Made by a program: the position numbers and the translations under genes. A stretch of DNA of 34,048 bases, from IMG/VR virus record IMGVR_UViG_3300042546_000723, positions 1 through 34,048 of that record. One strand, written 5' to 3'. Under the pieces are notes generated by a model. It had not been told where the DNA came from. It made no database searches and saw only the letters and a list, made by a program, of their open reading frames with translations. Origin of the DNA: a virus. Shown here piece after piece: positions 7,997 to 13,652 of this stretch (position 1 is the stretch's first letter; the number at the start of each line of letters is the position of its first letter).

Positions 7997-8034
7997 CTTT
8001 CCTTTCGGCTCGGTGAACCGAGCGTTATGCGTAC
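7997..8034 (-). repeat. Linker repeat R2 (hairpin plus Shine-Dalgarno)
   Basis: Second copy of the linker block: arms 8008-8013 and 8018-8023, loop TGAA on the + strand, followed in the - direction by AAAGGAAAGAGG. It differs from R1 mainly by one base in the loop. It also follows the same gene 3' end (ALVIAD, TAG), so the repeat unit includes the paralogue ends. Confidence 0.8.
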
Positions 8035-8247
8035 CTAATCCGCGATCACCAACGCGGTGAGGCGTTCCAGCTTTGCAAACAGCTTTTCGCTTGGCCGCTT
8101 ACCTGTCTTGTAGCACGCGATGTATTCATCTTTAGCCGCAACGAGGTCGCGGAGAAAATCGCGCTCCATCAACAGCATCCGAACTTGTTCGCAGCCCCTC
8201 GCAATCTCTGCCGCTTCCAATTCTGAAATCCGTCTGAACTTGACCAT
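8035..8247 (-). CDS. Small helical protein, tandem paralogue B
   Basis: 70 aa, ATG at 8247, coupled to the upstream stop as TGATG (shared base 8247), with GGAG 7 nt before it. An ATG at 8253 is too close to that site. It is identical to paralogue A at 62 of 70 positions, including the whole C-terminal 31 residues. All-helical, no domain recognised. The near-identity and shared downstream linker indicate a recent duplication of gene plus linker. Confidence 0.7.
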   Translation of the reverse strand: MVKFRRISELEAAEIARGCEQVRMLLMERDFLRDLVAAKDEYIACYKTGKRPSEKLFAKLERLTALVIAD

Positions 8248-8429
8248 CACCATACTCCAATGAAATCACTGTGTTCGCGGTGTCCGCACTTACTGCAACA
8301 CTGCTCAATACACCACCCAAAACCGTACCTGATCCAATAGCTTCCATCGTATTCGTGCTCACACTCAGAAGAGAACGACGAACAATCGGATGAACCCGAG
8401 TGCTTGATAGTCTGTTTTTCTGAATCCAT
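8247..8429 (-). CDS. Small Cys-rich protein of unknown function
   Basis: 60 aa, ATG at 8429 with GAGGAG 6 nt upstream. The N-terminal 30 residues are Ser/Glu-rich. The C-terminal half has CIEQCCSKCGH near residue 40, a likely metal-binding knuckle, with aromatic residues before it (YWIRYGFGW). The stop codon overlaps the next start as TGATG. It may be one of the minor host-takeover proteins common between early and late phage genes, but nothing specific is recognisable. Confidence 0.55.
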   Translation of the reverse strand: MDSEKQTIKHSGSSDCSSFSSECEHEYDGSYWIRYGFGWCIEQCCSKCGHREHSDFIGVW

Positions 8430-8430
8430 G

Positions 8431-8468
8431 TTTTTCTCCTCGCACCGGGTTATCCGAGCGTTATGCGT
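8431..8468 (-). repeat. Linker repeat R3 (degenerate copy)
   Basis: Shares CGCATAACGCTCGGAT with R1 on the - strand, but the second hairpin arm has diverged (CCGGTG in place of CCGAGC). A Shine-Dalgarno GAGGAGAAAA follows, in the same relative place before the ATG at 8429. Confidence 0.7.
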
Positions 8469-8469
8469 G

Positions 8470-8682
8470 TTAAAACCACGCCTGATCTTTCCGAAGACCG
8501 CTGCCATTGCAGTTTGGGCATGTTCCAGGTCCATCATCGTCCCAATCCCATCTGCCTGATTCTTGGCAAACGGAATCGACAATTCCTTCTCCACAACACG
8601 ACATGCAACTTGGTTCGCATCCGTCGTCATCATCGAAGTCATCCATATCCGAATCGTATGCTGATTGCCGTATATCGCTCAT
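8470..8682 (-). CDS. Small acidic zinc-finger-like protein (DnaJ-type Cys motifs)
   Basis: 70 aa, ATG at 8682 with GAGAGGAAAA upstream. Residues 9-22 are very acidic (DSDMDDFDDDDG). Four Cys pairs follow: CEPSC, CC, CQ and CPNCNGSG near residue 55. The CxxCxGxG pattern is that of DnaJ-type zinc fingers. It may bind protein partners; no catalytic domain is present. It sits between linker repeats R3 and R4. Confidence 0.6.
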   Translation of the reverse strand: MSDIRQSAYDSDMDDFDDDDGCEPSCMSCCGEGIVDSVCQESGRWDWDDDGPGTCPNCNGSGLRKDQAWF

Positions 8683-8683
8683 T

Positions 8684-8756
8684 GGTTTTCCTCTCGGCTC
8701 GGTGAACCGAGCGTTATACTTTTCGCAATCTTGAAAAACGCGTCTGTTGATATGGT
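8684..8756 (-). repeat. Linker repeat R4, long copy carrying a decayed HTH-gene 3' end
   Basis: The longest copy outside R5. In its first half the - strand reads as the amino acids ITISTDAFFKIAKSIT, matching the C-terminal part of the intact HTH protein at 9300-9596 (ITISTDAFLKIARSIT). The second half is the hairpin (arms 8697-8702, 8707-8712) plus Shine-Dalgarno. The nucleotide match to 9328-9397 is about 80% by eye over 70 nt. Confidence 0.75.
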
Positions 8757-8770
8757 GATTTTTAGAACCA

Positions 8771-9316
8771 CTAAAATTTTAATGAAGTATTCCAACTAAC
8801 AATCGAACCCGCTAAACCCGACGTTTTTAACCGCTGTGCATCATCGTTACCGTATGCAACTAAACACGATGGGCCGCCGCTATTGCCCTTTGCCCTAGAT
8901 CCGTCCGGTTTGTAAAAAAACAAACGCCCATGAATAAACATTATCGCCGTTGCTCGGTTCCATACGTGTTTCACGAAACCTTCTGTTTCCGTTCTGGCAA
9001 AAATTAGGGCTGTTCCTCGGTTATGGTCCGCAAGACGTTCAACCCATGCCCAAACTTCGCTGTATGGCGGATTCAAACAAAACCTAGCAAACCAAACGCG
9101 TTTAAGTCCGTTTTGATCGATTCCGAATGCGTTTTCTGCGCATACCCACGGTTGCGGAGTGCATTGGCATGGGTCCAAATCAAATGGCCCAAGTGCGTCG
9201 ATTATGTTTTTTGGTGTGATCCACGAATCCGTTGCTCCACGGTTTGGTAGGGTGTAACCTCCAATTCCTCGCGTTACGGCAACGAGTTTCTCAATGGCGT
9301 TATTCGTTTGGTTCAT
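8771..9316 (-). CDS. dam: Phage DNA N6-adenine methyltransferase (Dam_phage family)
   Basis: 181 aa from the ATG at 9316, which overlaps the 3' end of the upstream HTH gene by 17 nt. Family features: WITPKNIIDALGPFDLDPC near residues 35-53, the catalytic motif NPPY (FCLNPPYSEVWAW, about 84-96), LIFARTETEGFVKHVW, and the C-terminal LVAYGNDDAQRL. Size matches PF05869 proteins of 150-180 aa. The enzyme transfers a methyl group from S-adenosylmethionine to adenine N6, probably protecting phage DNA from host restriction. No cognate restriction enzyme is adjacent. The base composition is a little AT-richer than the flanking genes. Confidence 0.88.
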   Translation of the reverse strand: MNQTNNAIEKLVAVTRGIGGYTLPNRGATDSWITPKNIIDALGPFDLDPCQCTPQPWVCAENAFGIDQNGLKRVWFARFCLNPPYSEVWAWVERLADHNRGTALIFARTETEGFVKHVWNRATAIMFIHGRLFFYKPDGSRAKGNSGGPSCLVAYGNDDAQRLKTSGLAGSIVSWNTSLKF

Positions 9317-9596
9317 GCGTTTTATCGCTTTCTTTTCGCTCGGCGAATCCAATAGTTATGCTCCGTGCAATCTTTAAAAACGCGTCGGTTGATATGGTTA
9401 TTTTCTGGGTGGCAATCTGCGATAGGTAGGTTGAACTTAAACCGGTGCGGCGGCCCAATTCTCGCAACGTAATTGATTGCGTTGCGGTTGCAATCAACGC
9501 GGGGCCCTCGTTTTCGCAAATGTATTTCGCTAGCCGTTGGTACTCTTTAAATTGCTCAATCCGTTGAACTGCAATTCGGATTTGTGCTGTGTTCAT
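9300..9596 (-). CDS. Small HTH (XRE/Cro-like) DNA-binding protein
   Basis: 98 aa, ATG at 9596 with a strong GGAGGT Shine-Dalgarno 8 nt upstream. Residues about 40-85 form a Cro/XRE-like helix-turn-helix: ITLRELGRRTGLSSTYLSQIATQKITISTDAFLKIAR. It probably regulates phage genes, as Cro-type repressors do. It overlaps the upstream gene by 41 nt. Its 3' end (9328-9397) is the probable source of linker repeat R4. Confidence 0.7.
   Translation of the reverse strand: MNTAQIRIAVQRIEQFKEYQRLAKYICENEGPALIATATQSITLRELGRRTGLSSTYLSQIATQKITISTDAFLKIARSITIGFAERKESDKTHEPNE
9328..9397 (-). repeat. Repeat R5: HTH-gene 3' end matching linker R4
   Basis: This stretch lies inside the intact HTH gene (codons for ITISTDAF...GFAERKE) and aligns with 8684-8756. 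It contains the diverged counterpart of the linker core (GCATAACTATTGG on the - strand). It suggests that the linkers arose from a duplicated gene end. Confidence 0.65.
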
Positions 9597-9906
9597 TCGC
9601 TGCAACCTCCTTTCGCTCGATCCATTGTTTTTCCTGGTCGCGGCGGTAGTGGTTCGCGGTACACGCGACGCAAACCGCGGTGGTGATCGAGTAGCCGCAT
9701 TCGGGACAACGCCCCGGTTTTTCCACGCTTCCAATCGGTTTTGATTTCGCCAATCGGGCGCGGCGGCGGTGGTACTCGATCGCTCGCCGGCTGCAACCAA
9801 TGATTTTGCACAATTGGCCCTCGGTTAACTCGCTCTCGATAATGAAACGCACTTGGTCGGGTTGCAAATGCCGCGGACTCGGCGTTATGGGTTTGCCACG
9901 TGCCAT
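9556..9906 (-). CDS. HTH protein with zinc ribbon
   Basis: 116 aa, ATG at 9906 directly after the HNH stop (TAAATG). Residues about 14-52 look like a helix-turn-helix: LQPDQVRFIIESELTEGQLCKIIGCSRRAIEYHRRRAR. A zinc-ribbon-like segment follows (CPECGYSITTAVCVAC, about 67-82). The C-terminal 40 residues are polar. The HTH-then-Cys architecture parallels the gene at 22561-22860. A regulatory or DNA-targeting role is likely; the target is unknown. Confidence 0.6.
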   Translation of the reverse strand: MARGKPITPSPRHLQPDQVRFIIESELTEGQLCKIIGCSRRAIEYHRRRARLAKSKPIGSVEKPGRCPECGYSITTAVCVACTANHYRRDQEKQWIERKEVAANEHSTNPNCSSTD

Positions 9907-10326
9907 TTAGTACGCCTCTCCACGCAACACGGCCGACGCATCGCGAATAACGCGTGCATTGCTCTTGGTCCAATCGGGGCGTTGTGGCCGCCATGGTCCG
10001 TCGGGATCGTGCCCAATCTCGAAATGATGGCGGCGGCATAGCGTGATTAAATTGGCGGGGTCCAATTCCAAATCGGGGCGTTCGTGGAACGGCTCAATAT
10101 GATGAACGTTTAATGCCTCGCCGGATCCGCACGCGGCGCAACGCGGATATTTTGCGACGTGATTGGCTCGCACGGTGGGCCATTGCGTCGCGCGTCCCTC
10201 GTAATCTGCGTTAACGCTTTCGTTTACTTGGTCGGGCGGCTCGGGTGGAATCCGTTTTGGCAACCCGCACCAAACAACGATGGCTATTGCCGCAACCACA
10301 ACGGCGGCGATGGTTGGTTTACTCAT
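9907..10326 (-). CDS. HNH endonuclease-like protein with N-terminal membrane anchor
   Basis: 139 aa from the ATG at 10326 (a second ATG at 10332 would add two residues). The HNH motif is clear: CAACG (zinc), VHHIEPFHER (catalytic His), ANLITLCRRHHFEIGH (Asn and the second zinc pair). Residues 5-20, TIAAVVVAAIAIVVWC, are hydrophobic enough to be a membrane anchor or signal. HNH proteins nick or cut DNA, and in many phages act with terminase in packaging. Those are soluble and near terminase genes; this one is early and apparently membrane-bound. The start overlaps the 35-aa gene upstream. Confidence 0.75.
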   Translation of the reverse strand: MSKPTIAAVVVAAIAIVVWCGLPKRIPPEPPDQVNESVNADYEGRATQWPTVRANHVAKYPRCAACGSGEALNVHHIEPFHERPDLELDPANLITLCRRHHFEIGHDPDGPWRPQRPDWTKSNARVIRDASAVLRGEAY

Positions 10327-10426
10327 GGTCATGTGGATCCAACGGAACGTCCAAAAATAATGCCATGGTGGCAATTCCGGCCGCATAGGCGGCTACACAA
10401 CAACAAACGATTGCGGCGGCTGTCAT
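10319..10426 (-). CDS. Small hydrophobic protein (35 aa)
   Basis: The ATG at 10426 overlaps the upstream stop codon as ATGA, and the TAA at 10319-10321 overlaps the HNH start, so both ends show translational coupling. The sequence has a Cys triplet and a hydrophobic helix (AAAIVCCCVAAYAAGIATMALFL) followed by an acidic/His tail (PLDPHDHE). It would form a single membrane helix. Function unknown; it may pair with the membrane-anchored HNH protein encoded next. The small size makes this a moderate-confidence gene. Confidence 0.5.
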   Translation of the reverse strand: MTAAAIVCCCVAAYAAGIATMALFLDVPLDPHDHE

Positions 10427-11445
10427 TGGGTCACCTCGGCGGCTCGCTGGCGATCGATGGAGGCATGCGCGCGGCGGTCGGCTTCATCGTCGGATAGCTC
10501 CACGCCCGCGGCTCTAGCGGCTCGAATGATGGCGAACCGTGCCCGCTCAAACTCAAGTTGGCTCGATGCCGTTCGACGTGCGGCGGCTCGGCGTTCGATC
10601 GCGGCGGAATCGGGCACGTCCACGGGCCACGAACCCGAACGGATGCGGTCCACGATGGCCCCCGGTGATCGGAACAAATGCCGGTTGTTGGTGTACTCGG
10701 CGACGATGGCGGCCACGTCGTCGGGGGTCAACCTGGATTGCTTGGCGTGGTGTACGATGGCCGCAACGCGTGCAACGCCGGCATCGGTCAACGCTCGATG
10801 TATCGCGTTCCAATCGTGTTCCAAAACAACCGCCGCCGCCCGTTCGCTCGGTGGTGGCGGATTGTTCGGATGTTTCGGTAAAACCGGTATATAGTAGGGC
10901 GTCGATTTTCCTGGGCCGTTTCCGGGGCCGGATCCTGGGCCGGATCCGGGGCCGCTTCCGGGGCCGCTTCCGGGGCCGCTTCCGGGGGCGGATTGTATTT
11001 GACTTCCACGGGTTGAAATTTGACTTCCAACGCCGATTGGTTCACTTCCACCGGCGGCGTTGATGGCTCGCATTTCAAGGGATACAACCACGCCAACCAC
11101 CAACCCTCGATCGTCAATTTGGTTGGTGGTGGTGATGAACCCGGCGGCGCGGAATCGGCGCATCGCTTTGGCGATCGAATCGGCGGAACAATTCAACCGC
11201 GGATCGGCGGCCAACTCGGCCCACGTGCCGCACCAACGCAACCCAGTTAGGCCCATGGCGCGTTGGCTGGGTGAATCGGCGTAAATGGCCAACGTACCGG
11301 CTAGCTTGTACGCCACCTCGCCGGGGCGGATCCCGAGGGCAACGGCGGCGGCCTCGAACGCACGGGCACGGCTGGCCCGCGCGGCGGTTTCCATGGCCCG
11401 TTCGGCCTCGGCTCCCTCTCCAAAATCTAAACGCATTTGCTCCAT
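10423..11445 (-). CDS. Replication-initiator-like HTH protein with Gly-Pro-Ser linker
   Basis: 340 aa from the ATG at 11445, which has AAGGGGG just upstream; the ATG at 11460 would add five residues. The N-terminal part (about 20-125) is helical, with a winged-helix-like segment (LNCSADSIAKAMRRFRAAGFI). A low-complexity linker of repeated GPGS covers about residues 152-176. The C-terminal part is helical and basic, with DDVAAIVAEYTNN and FRSPGAIVDRIRSG. This N-terminal wHTH, linker, C-terminal helical layout is seen in phage replication proteins such as O/DnaD-like initiators. No helicase or polymerase gene is in the genome, so it may recruit host machinery. Inference only. Confidence 0.5.
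   Translation of the reverse strand: MEQMRLDFGEGAEAERAMETAARASRARAFEAAAVALGIRPGEVAYKLAGTLAIYADSPSQRAMGLTGLRWCGTWAELAADPRLNCSADSIAKAMRRFRAAGFITTTNQIDDRGLVVGVVVSLEMRAINAAGGSEPIGVGSQISTRGSQIQSAPGSGPGSGPGSGPGSGPGSGPGNGPGKSTPYYIPVLPKHPNNPPPPSERAAAVVLEHDWNAIHRALTDAGVARVAAIVHHAKQSRLTPDDVAAIVAEYTNNRHLFRSPGAIVDRIRSGSWPVDVPDSAAIERRAAARRTASSQLEFERARFAIIRAARAAGVELSDDEADRRAHASIDRQRAAEVTQ
10912..10987. repeat. 12-bp minisatellite encoding GPGS repeats
   Basis: About six imperfect tandem copies of a 12-nt unit (CCGGGGCCGCTT and variants) within the replication-type gene. It encodes the flexible Gly-Pro-Gly-Ser linker. Copy number should change readily by slippage without frameshift, since the unit is a multiple of three. 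Confidence 0.8.
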
Positions 11446-11478
11446 GGCGTCCCCCTTCATGGTTTCCGTTGTCGGTGC

Positions 11479-11832
11479 CTAGCTTTCCCGTATCTCGATG
11501 CCGTGTTGGTCGAGCATTAGCCGCCGTTTTTGCTTGTAGGTCGGTGTTTTGAATCCTTTGGTGTCCTCAACCACGGTTTCGCCGTTCTCGACGTACACGA
11601 AATCCGCGACGTAAACGACGGTTTGAACCAACCGGTAGCGAACTTGGGTTTTCAATTGCTCGATGCGTCCCGCACGCTCCAACGCTACCAACTCTTGATA
11701 GCGGCGCGCCTCCTTGCGGGATGCGAACCGCTTGCCGTCAACGATCGTTGCCTTGGCTCCGAACTTGGACCGGCGGCCCAATGCGGCATCGAGCAAACGA
11801 CGGGTGGATGTGTCCACGCGTTTACGCTTCAT
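11479..11832 (-). CDS. DUF1064 nuclease-like protein
   Basis: 117 aa from the ATG at 11832, which overlaps the upstream stop codon as ATGA (11829-11832); an ATG at 11844 would add four residues. Family features: FGAKATIVDGKRFASRKEARRY, then VYVADFVYVENGETVVEDTKG, then KQKRRLMLDQHGIEI. The Glu, Asp (ADF), Glu-Asp-x-Lys (VEDTKG) pattern is that of restriction-like (PD-(D/E)xK) nucleases. DUF1064 proteins are thought to act as Holliday-junction or packaging-related nucleases. Location among early genes favours a role in recombination or replication. Confidence 0.75.
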   Translation of the reverse strand: MKRKRVDTSTRRLLDAALGRRSKFGAKATIVDGKRFASRKEARRYQELVALERAGRIEQLKTQVRYRLVQTVVYVADFVYVENGETVVEDTKGFKTPTYKQKRRLMLDQHGIEIRES

Positions 11833-12353
11833 GGTGTTTCCCATGCGTCGTATTGCGGCTTCTCGGATTGGCGGAACAACTCCACCAATTGCCGCGTGCT
11901 AATGTGGCTCGAATCGTCGCGAACCCACGATGCCACGGCGTCGCCAATCTCGGCGGGGTCGCCGCAACCCTCTAACGCTCCGATGGCCTCCTGCATCAAT
12001 CGCGTTTGGCGTTTGCGTAGCTTGGTGGCCTCGCGTTCTAGCTCGCGTAAAAATCGCTTTAGCTCCGACACCCGGGCGTCAATGGTGGGGTTCGGGATCT
12101 CGCGAAAATCGCCGTCGAGACGCGAAAAAAAATACAACGCGCAATCGTCGTTGCTAAGGGTCAATTCCTGGCCGGTTAGCCCACGCGTTCGCGTGTCGAT
12201 TTCAACGAAACACGCTAACGGTTTTGGCTTGCGAAGTATGGCAAAACACCTAAACACGCGGGACACGGTGCCGCCGCCGAATGATAGGCCGTAAAGCTGG
12301 CCCGGTTGTAGGCGGCTTCGGAATTGGTCCACCATGTGATTGATACGCGCCAT
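11829..12353 (-). CDS. Hypothetical protein with coiled-coil region
   Basis: 174 aa, ATG at 12353. The N-terminal 85 residues are strand-rich (LYGLSFGGGTVSRVFRCFAIL, CALYFFSRLDGDF). The middle (about 90-125) is a strongly charged helix, VSELKRFLRELEREATKLRK, that could form a coiled coil. No known family is recognised. It belongs to the early operon, with its stop coupled to the DUF1064 start. A role in DNA metabolism is suggested only by context. Confidence 0.5.
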   Translation of the reverse strand: MARINHMVDQFRSRLQPGQLYGLSFGGGTVSRVFRCFAILRKPKPLACFVEIDTRTRGLTGQELTLSNDDCALYFFSRLDGDFREIPNPTIDARVSELKRFLRELEREATKLRKRQTRLMQEAIGALEGCGDPAEIGDAVASWVRDDSSHISTRQLVELFRQSEKPQYDAWETP

Positions 12354-12375
12354 TCGCTAATCCTTTTCTTAAAAT

Positions 12376-12442
12376 CCGACAAACACCCCAATGGGTTGCA
12401 ACGTGCGCCCCAAAACCGTTTCCGTGTGGGGGTGTTTGTCGG
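12376..12442 (-). other. Long inverted repeat with 14-bp perfect arms
   Basis: CCGACAAACACCCC at 12376-12389 pairs with GGGGTGTTTGTCGG at 12429-12442, with a 39-nt loop. It begins 2 nt after the stop codon of the winged-helix gene, and the - strand downstream reads ATTTTAAG. It may be a terminator/attenuator or a protected mRNA 3' end between the first two genes and the rest of the early operon. Confidence 0.6.
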
Positions 12443-12444
12443 TG

Positions 12445-12744
12445 TCAAAATGGGAACTGTTGTTGGACGGGTTTTTCGTGGGATCGCAACCGAACTACCG
12501 TTGCCTGTTTGCCGTAGGGTGTTTCCCGCGTGTCGTCGGTGGAAAAAACCCAGTTGGTTTTCTCTAGTTCGGAAACACGGCCGCAAACGGTGGACAATGG
12601 CAATCCCAGCCGCTCGCCGATTTCGTGGCGTGTCAAACCGTTGGGTTCGGTTCGCAACAAATCCACAATGCGGCGTTTGACTTTTGGCAATTCCTCTAAC
12701 GCGTGAAACGTCGCGTTTCGGTTTTCGACGCTGTGAACGCTCAT
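12445..12744 (-). CDS. Winged-helix DNA-binding regulator
   Basis: 99 aa, ATG at 12744 overlapping the upstream stop as ATGA. Residues about 20-65 form a winged helix: KVKRRIVDLLRTEPNGLTRHEIGERLGLPLSTVCGRVSELEKT with a beta wing after it (NWVFSTDD). The pattern is like MarR/ArsR-type regulators. As the second gene of the leftward operon it may autoregulate the divergent control region; it is the best candidate here for a lysogeny-type regulator, though no CI-like peptidase domain is present. Confidence 0.7.
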   Translation of the reverse strand: MSVHSVENRNATFHALEELPKVKRRIVDLLRTEPNGLTRHEIGERLGLPLSTVCGRVSELEKTNWVFSTDDTRETPYGKQATVVRLRSHEKPVQQQFPF

Positions 12745-12968
12745 TGGTAAACCTCGGTGTGCGGTTTCGCGCTTGCAACACGGCCGCCGGTTGGTTTCTT
12801 AGGTCTGCCTAATGGCTTCTTGACGTCACGCACGTCTGGCAAACACAACCCAAGGGTTTCGGCCTGGTTCCATGTAAACTCCCCCGCGCGGATGCGGCGG
12901 AATAAACGGTGGTACTCGGCGACGGTTAGCCCGCGGATGGTCGGTTGTTTCTTGCGTTTCTTGGTCAT
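12741..12968 (-). CDS. Small basic AT-hook-like protein, first early gene
   Basis: 75 aa from the ATG at 12968, selected for its strong GGGGAG Shine-Dalgarno; an in-frame upstream extension lacks one. It is basic. Residues 12-45 suggest a helical DNA-binding segment (LTVAEYHRLFRRIRAGEFTWNQAETLGL). Near the C-terminus, PLGRPKKPTGGR is an AT-hook-like motif that would bind the minor groove of AT-rich DNA. First gene downstream of the leftward promoter, so probably a regulator. Confidence 0.6.
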   Translation of the reverse strand: MTKKRKKQPTIRGLTVAEYHRLFRRIRAGEFTWNQAETLGLCLPDVRDVKKPLGRPKKPTGGRVASAKPHTEVYQ

Positions 12969-12987
12969 GCTCTCCCCTGTCGCGGCT

Positions 12988-13014
12988 ATTGTAAGCGTTT
13001 TCGCAAAAACGCAA
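12988..13014 (-). promoter_or_regulatory. Leftward early promoter with operator-like dyad
   Basis: On the - strand, TACAAT (12988-12993) follows TTGCGT (13009-13014) with a 15-nt spacer; TTGTTG at 18 nt is an alternative -35. The spacer contains the perfect 7-bp inverted repeat GCGTTTT-CGCA-AAAACGC at 12995-13012, a place where a bound regulator would block RNA polymerase. Confidence 0.55.
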
Positions 13015-13091
13015 CAAATCGCCAAGCATTTTCTCCCGTTCTAGAGTGATAGCAAACAACTAAGTCGAAATGGCCCAAAACGTTACGCAAC

Positions 13092-13104
13092 GCAAATAAT
13101 TTGC
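13092..13104. promoter_or_regulatory. Operator-like perfect palindrome in the divergent region
   Basis: GCAAATAATTTGC is a perfect 13-nt palindrome. It overlaps the -35 hexamer of the rightward promoter, so a protein bound here would control the lysogeny module. Confidence 0.45.
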
Positions 13105-13128
13105 AAAATTCCGCAACTCGGTTAGAAT
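13101..13128 (+). promoter_or_regulatory. Rightward promoter of the lysogeny module
   Basis: TTGCAA (13101-13106), a 16-nt spacer, then TAGAAT (13123-13128). The first gene starts at 13151 with its own AGGGGGG site. The match to the sigma-70 consensus is good at the -10. Confidence 0.55.
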
Positions 13129-13150
13129 GAAACCAAATAGGGGGGACACT

Positions 13151-13477
13151 ATGAAAGAAAAACCAGTTGATCGAGCGCACGAATTTACAACGCTCGAAAT
13201 CGAATCCGTATTGCGTCAATTGGCGTTGGCAACTGAGATTTTTGGCGATTTTCTAGCCTGTGCGCAATCAACAAAAACAAAGAGCATTGCGGCCCACAAC
13301 CGGCGAACGCTCGATAGGGCGTTGGCCAATCTCAACTCAAGTTGCTCGGCGATTCAAAAGGCTATTTGGTTCCATCGATCGGGGACGCCTCTCGAACCTG
13401 GCCAACTAAAACCGCGTTCACCCGCGCACAAAACAAAGGGGGTGAAACATGGTCGAAAACCAAAAACCAACGGTTGA
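13151..13477 (+). CDS. Hypothetical protein of the lysogeny module
   Basis: 108 aa, ATG at 13151 preceded by AGGGGGGACACT, a strong Shine-Dalgarno; an upstream in-frame start has none. Residues 10-80 look helical (LEIESVLRQLALATEIFGDFLACAQ, RTLDRALANLNSSCSAIQKAIW). The C-terminal 30 residues are basic and Pro/Gly-rich (GVKHGRKPKTNG). No domain recognised. First gene of the integrase operon and likely expressed from the prophage; an immunity or superinfection-exclusion role is possible but not shown. Confidence 0.55.
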   Translation: MKEKPVDRAHEFTTLEIESVLRQLALATEIFGDFLACAQSTKTKSIAAHNRRTLDRALANLNSSCSAIQKAIWFHRSGTPLEPGQLKPRSPAHKTKGVKHGRKPKTNG

Positions 13478-13652
13478 TTGGCTTTGGCTGTTGTTTGTTG
13501 TGCTTTTGGTTCTGGGTTGGGTTGTGGCGAACTTTATCGACACAACGCCCGCGGCCGCGGCGATCGCTTGGCAATCATGGATTGGGTTGTGCGCCGGTGT
13601 GTGTGGATTGGCGGCCTTGAAATACTTGATTTCGTACCGCGGGGGCTTATGA
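13449..13652 (+). CDS. Small membrane protein of the lysogeny module
   Basis: 67 aa, ATG at 13449 with AAGGGGGTGAAAC upstream, overlapping the previous gene by 29 nt. Two membrane helices are clear: WLWLLFVVLLVLGWVVANFI (about 11-30) and IAWQSWIGLCAGVCGLAALKYL (about 39-60). Its place between regulators and integrase, not in the late region, favours a lysogenic-conversion or superinfection-exclusion role over holin function. Its stop codon overlaps the next start. Confidence 0.6.
   Translation: MVENQKPTVDWLWLLFVVLLVLGWVVANFIDTTPAAAAIAWQSWIGLCAGVCGLAALKYLISYRGGL

Noticed and set aside
8132-8362. Possible 76-aa gene on the - strand
   Set aside because: Overlaps paralogue B and the 60-aa Cys-rich gene in another frame; no Shine-Dalgarno and the tail is low-complexity.
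7541-8720. CRISPR array
   Set aside because: Repeats are few, spaced by 200-450 nt, and separated by genes; no short uniform spacers and no cas genes.
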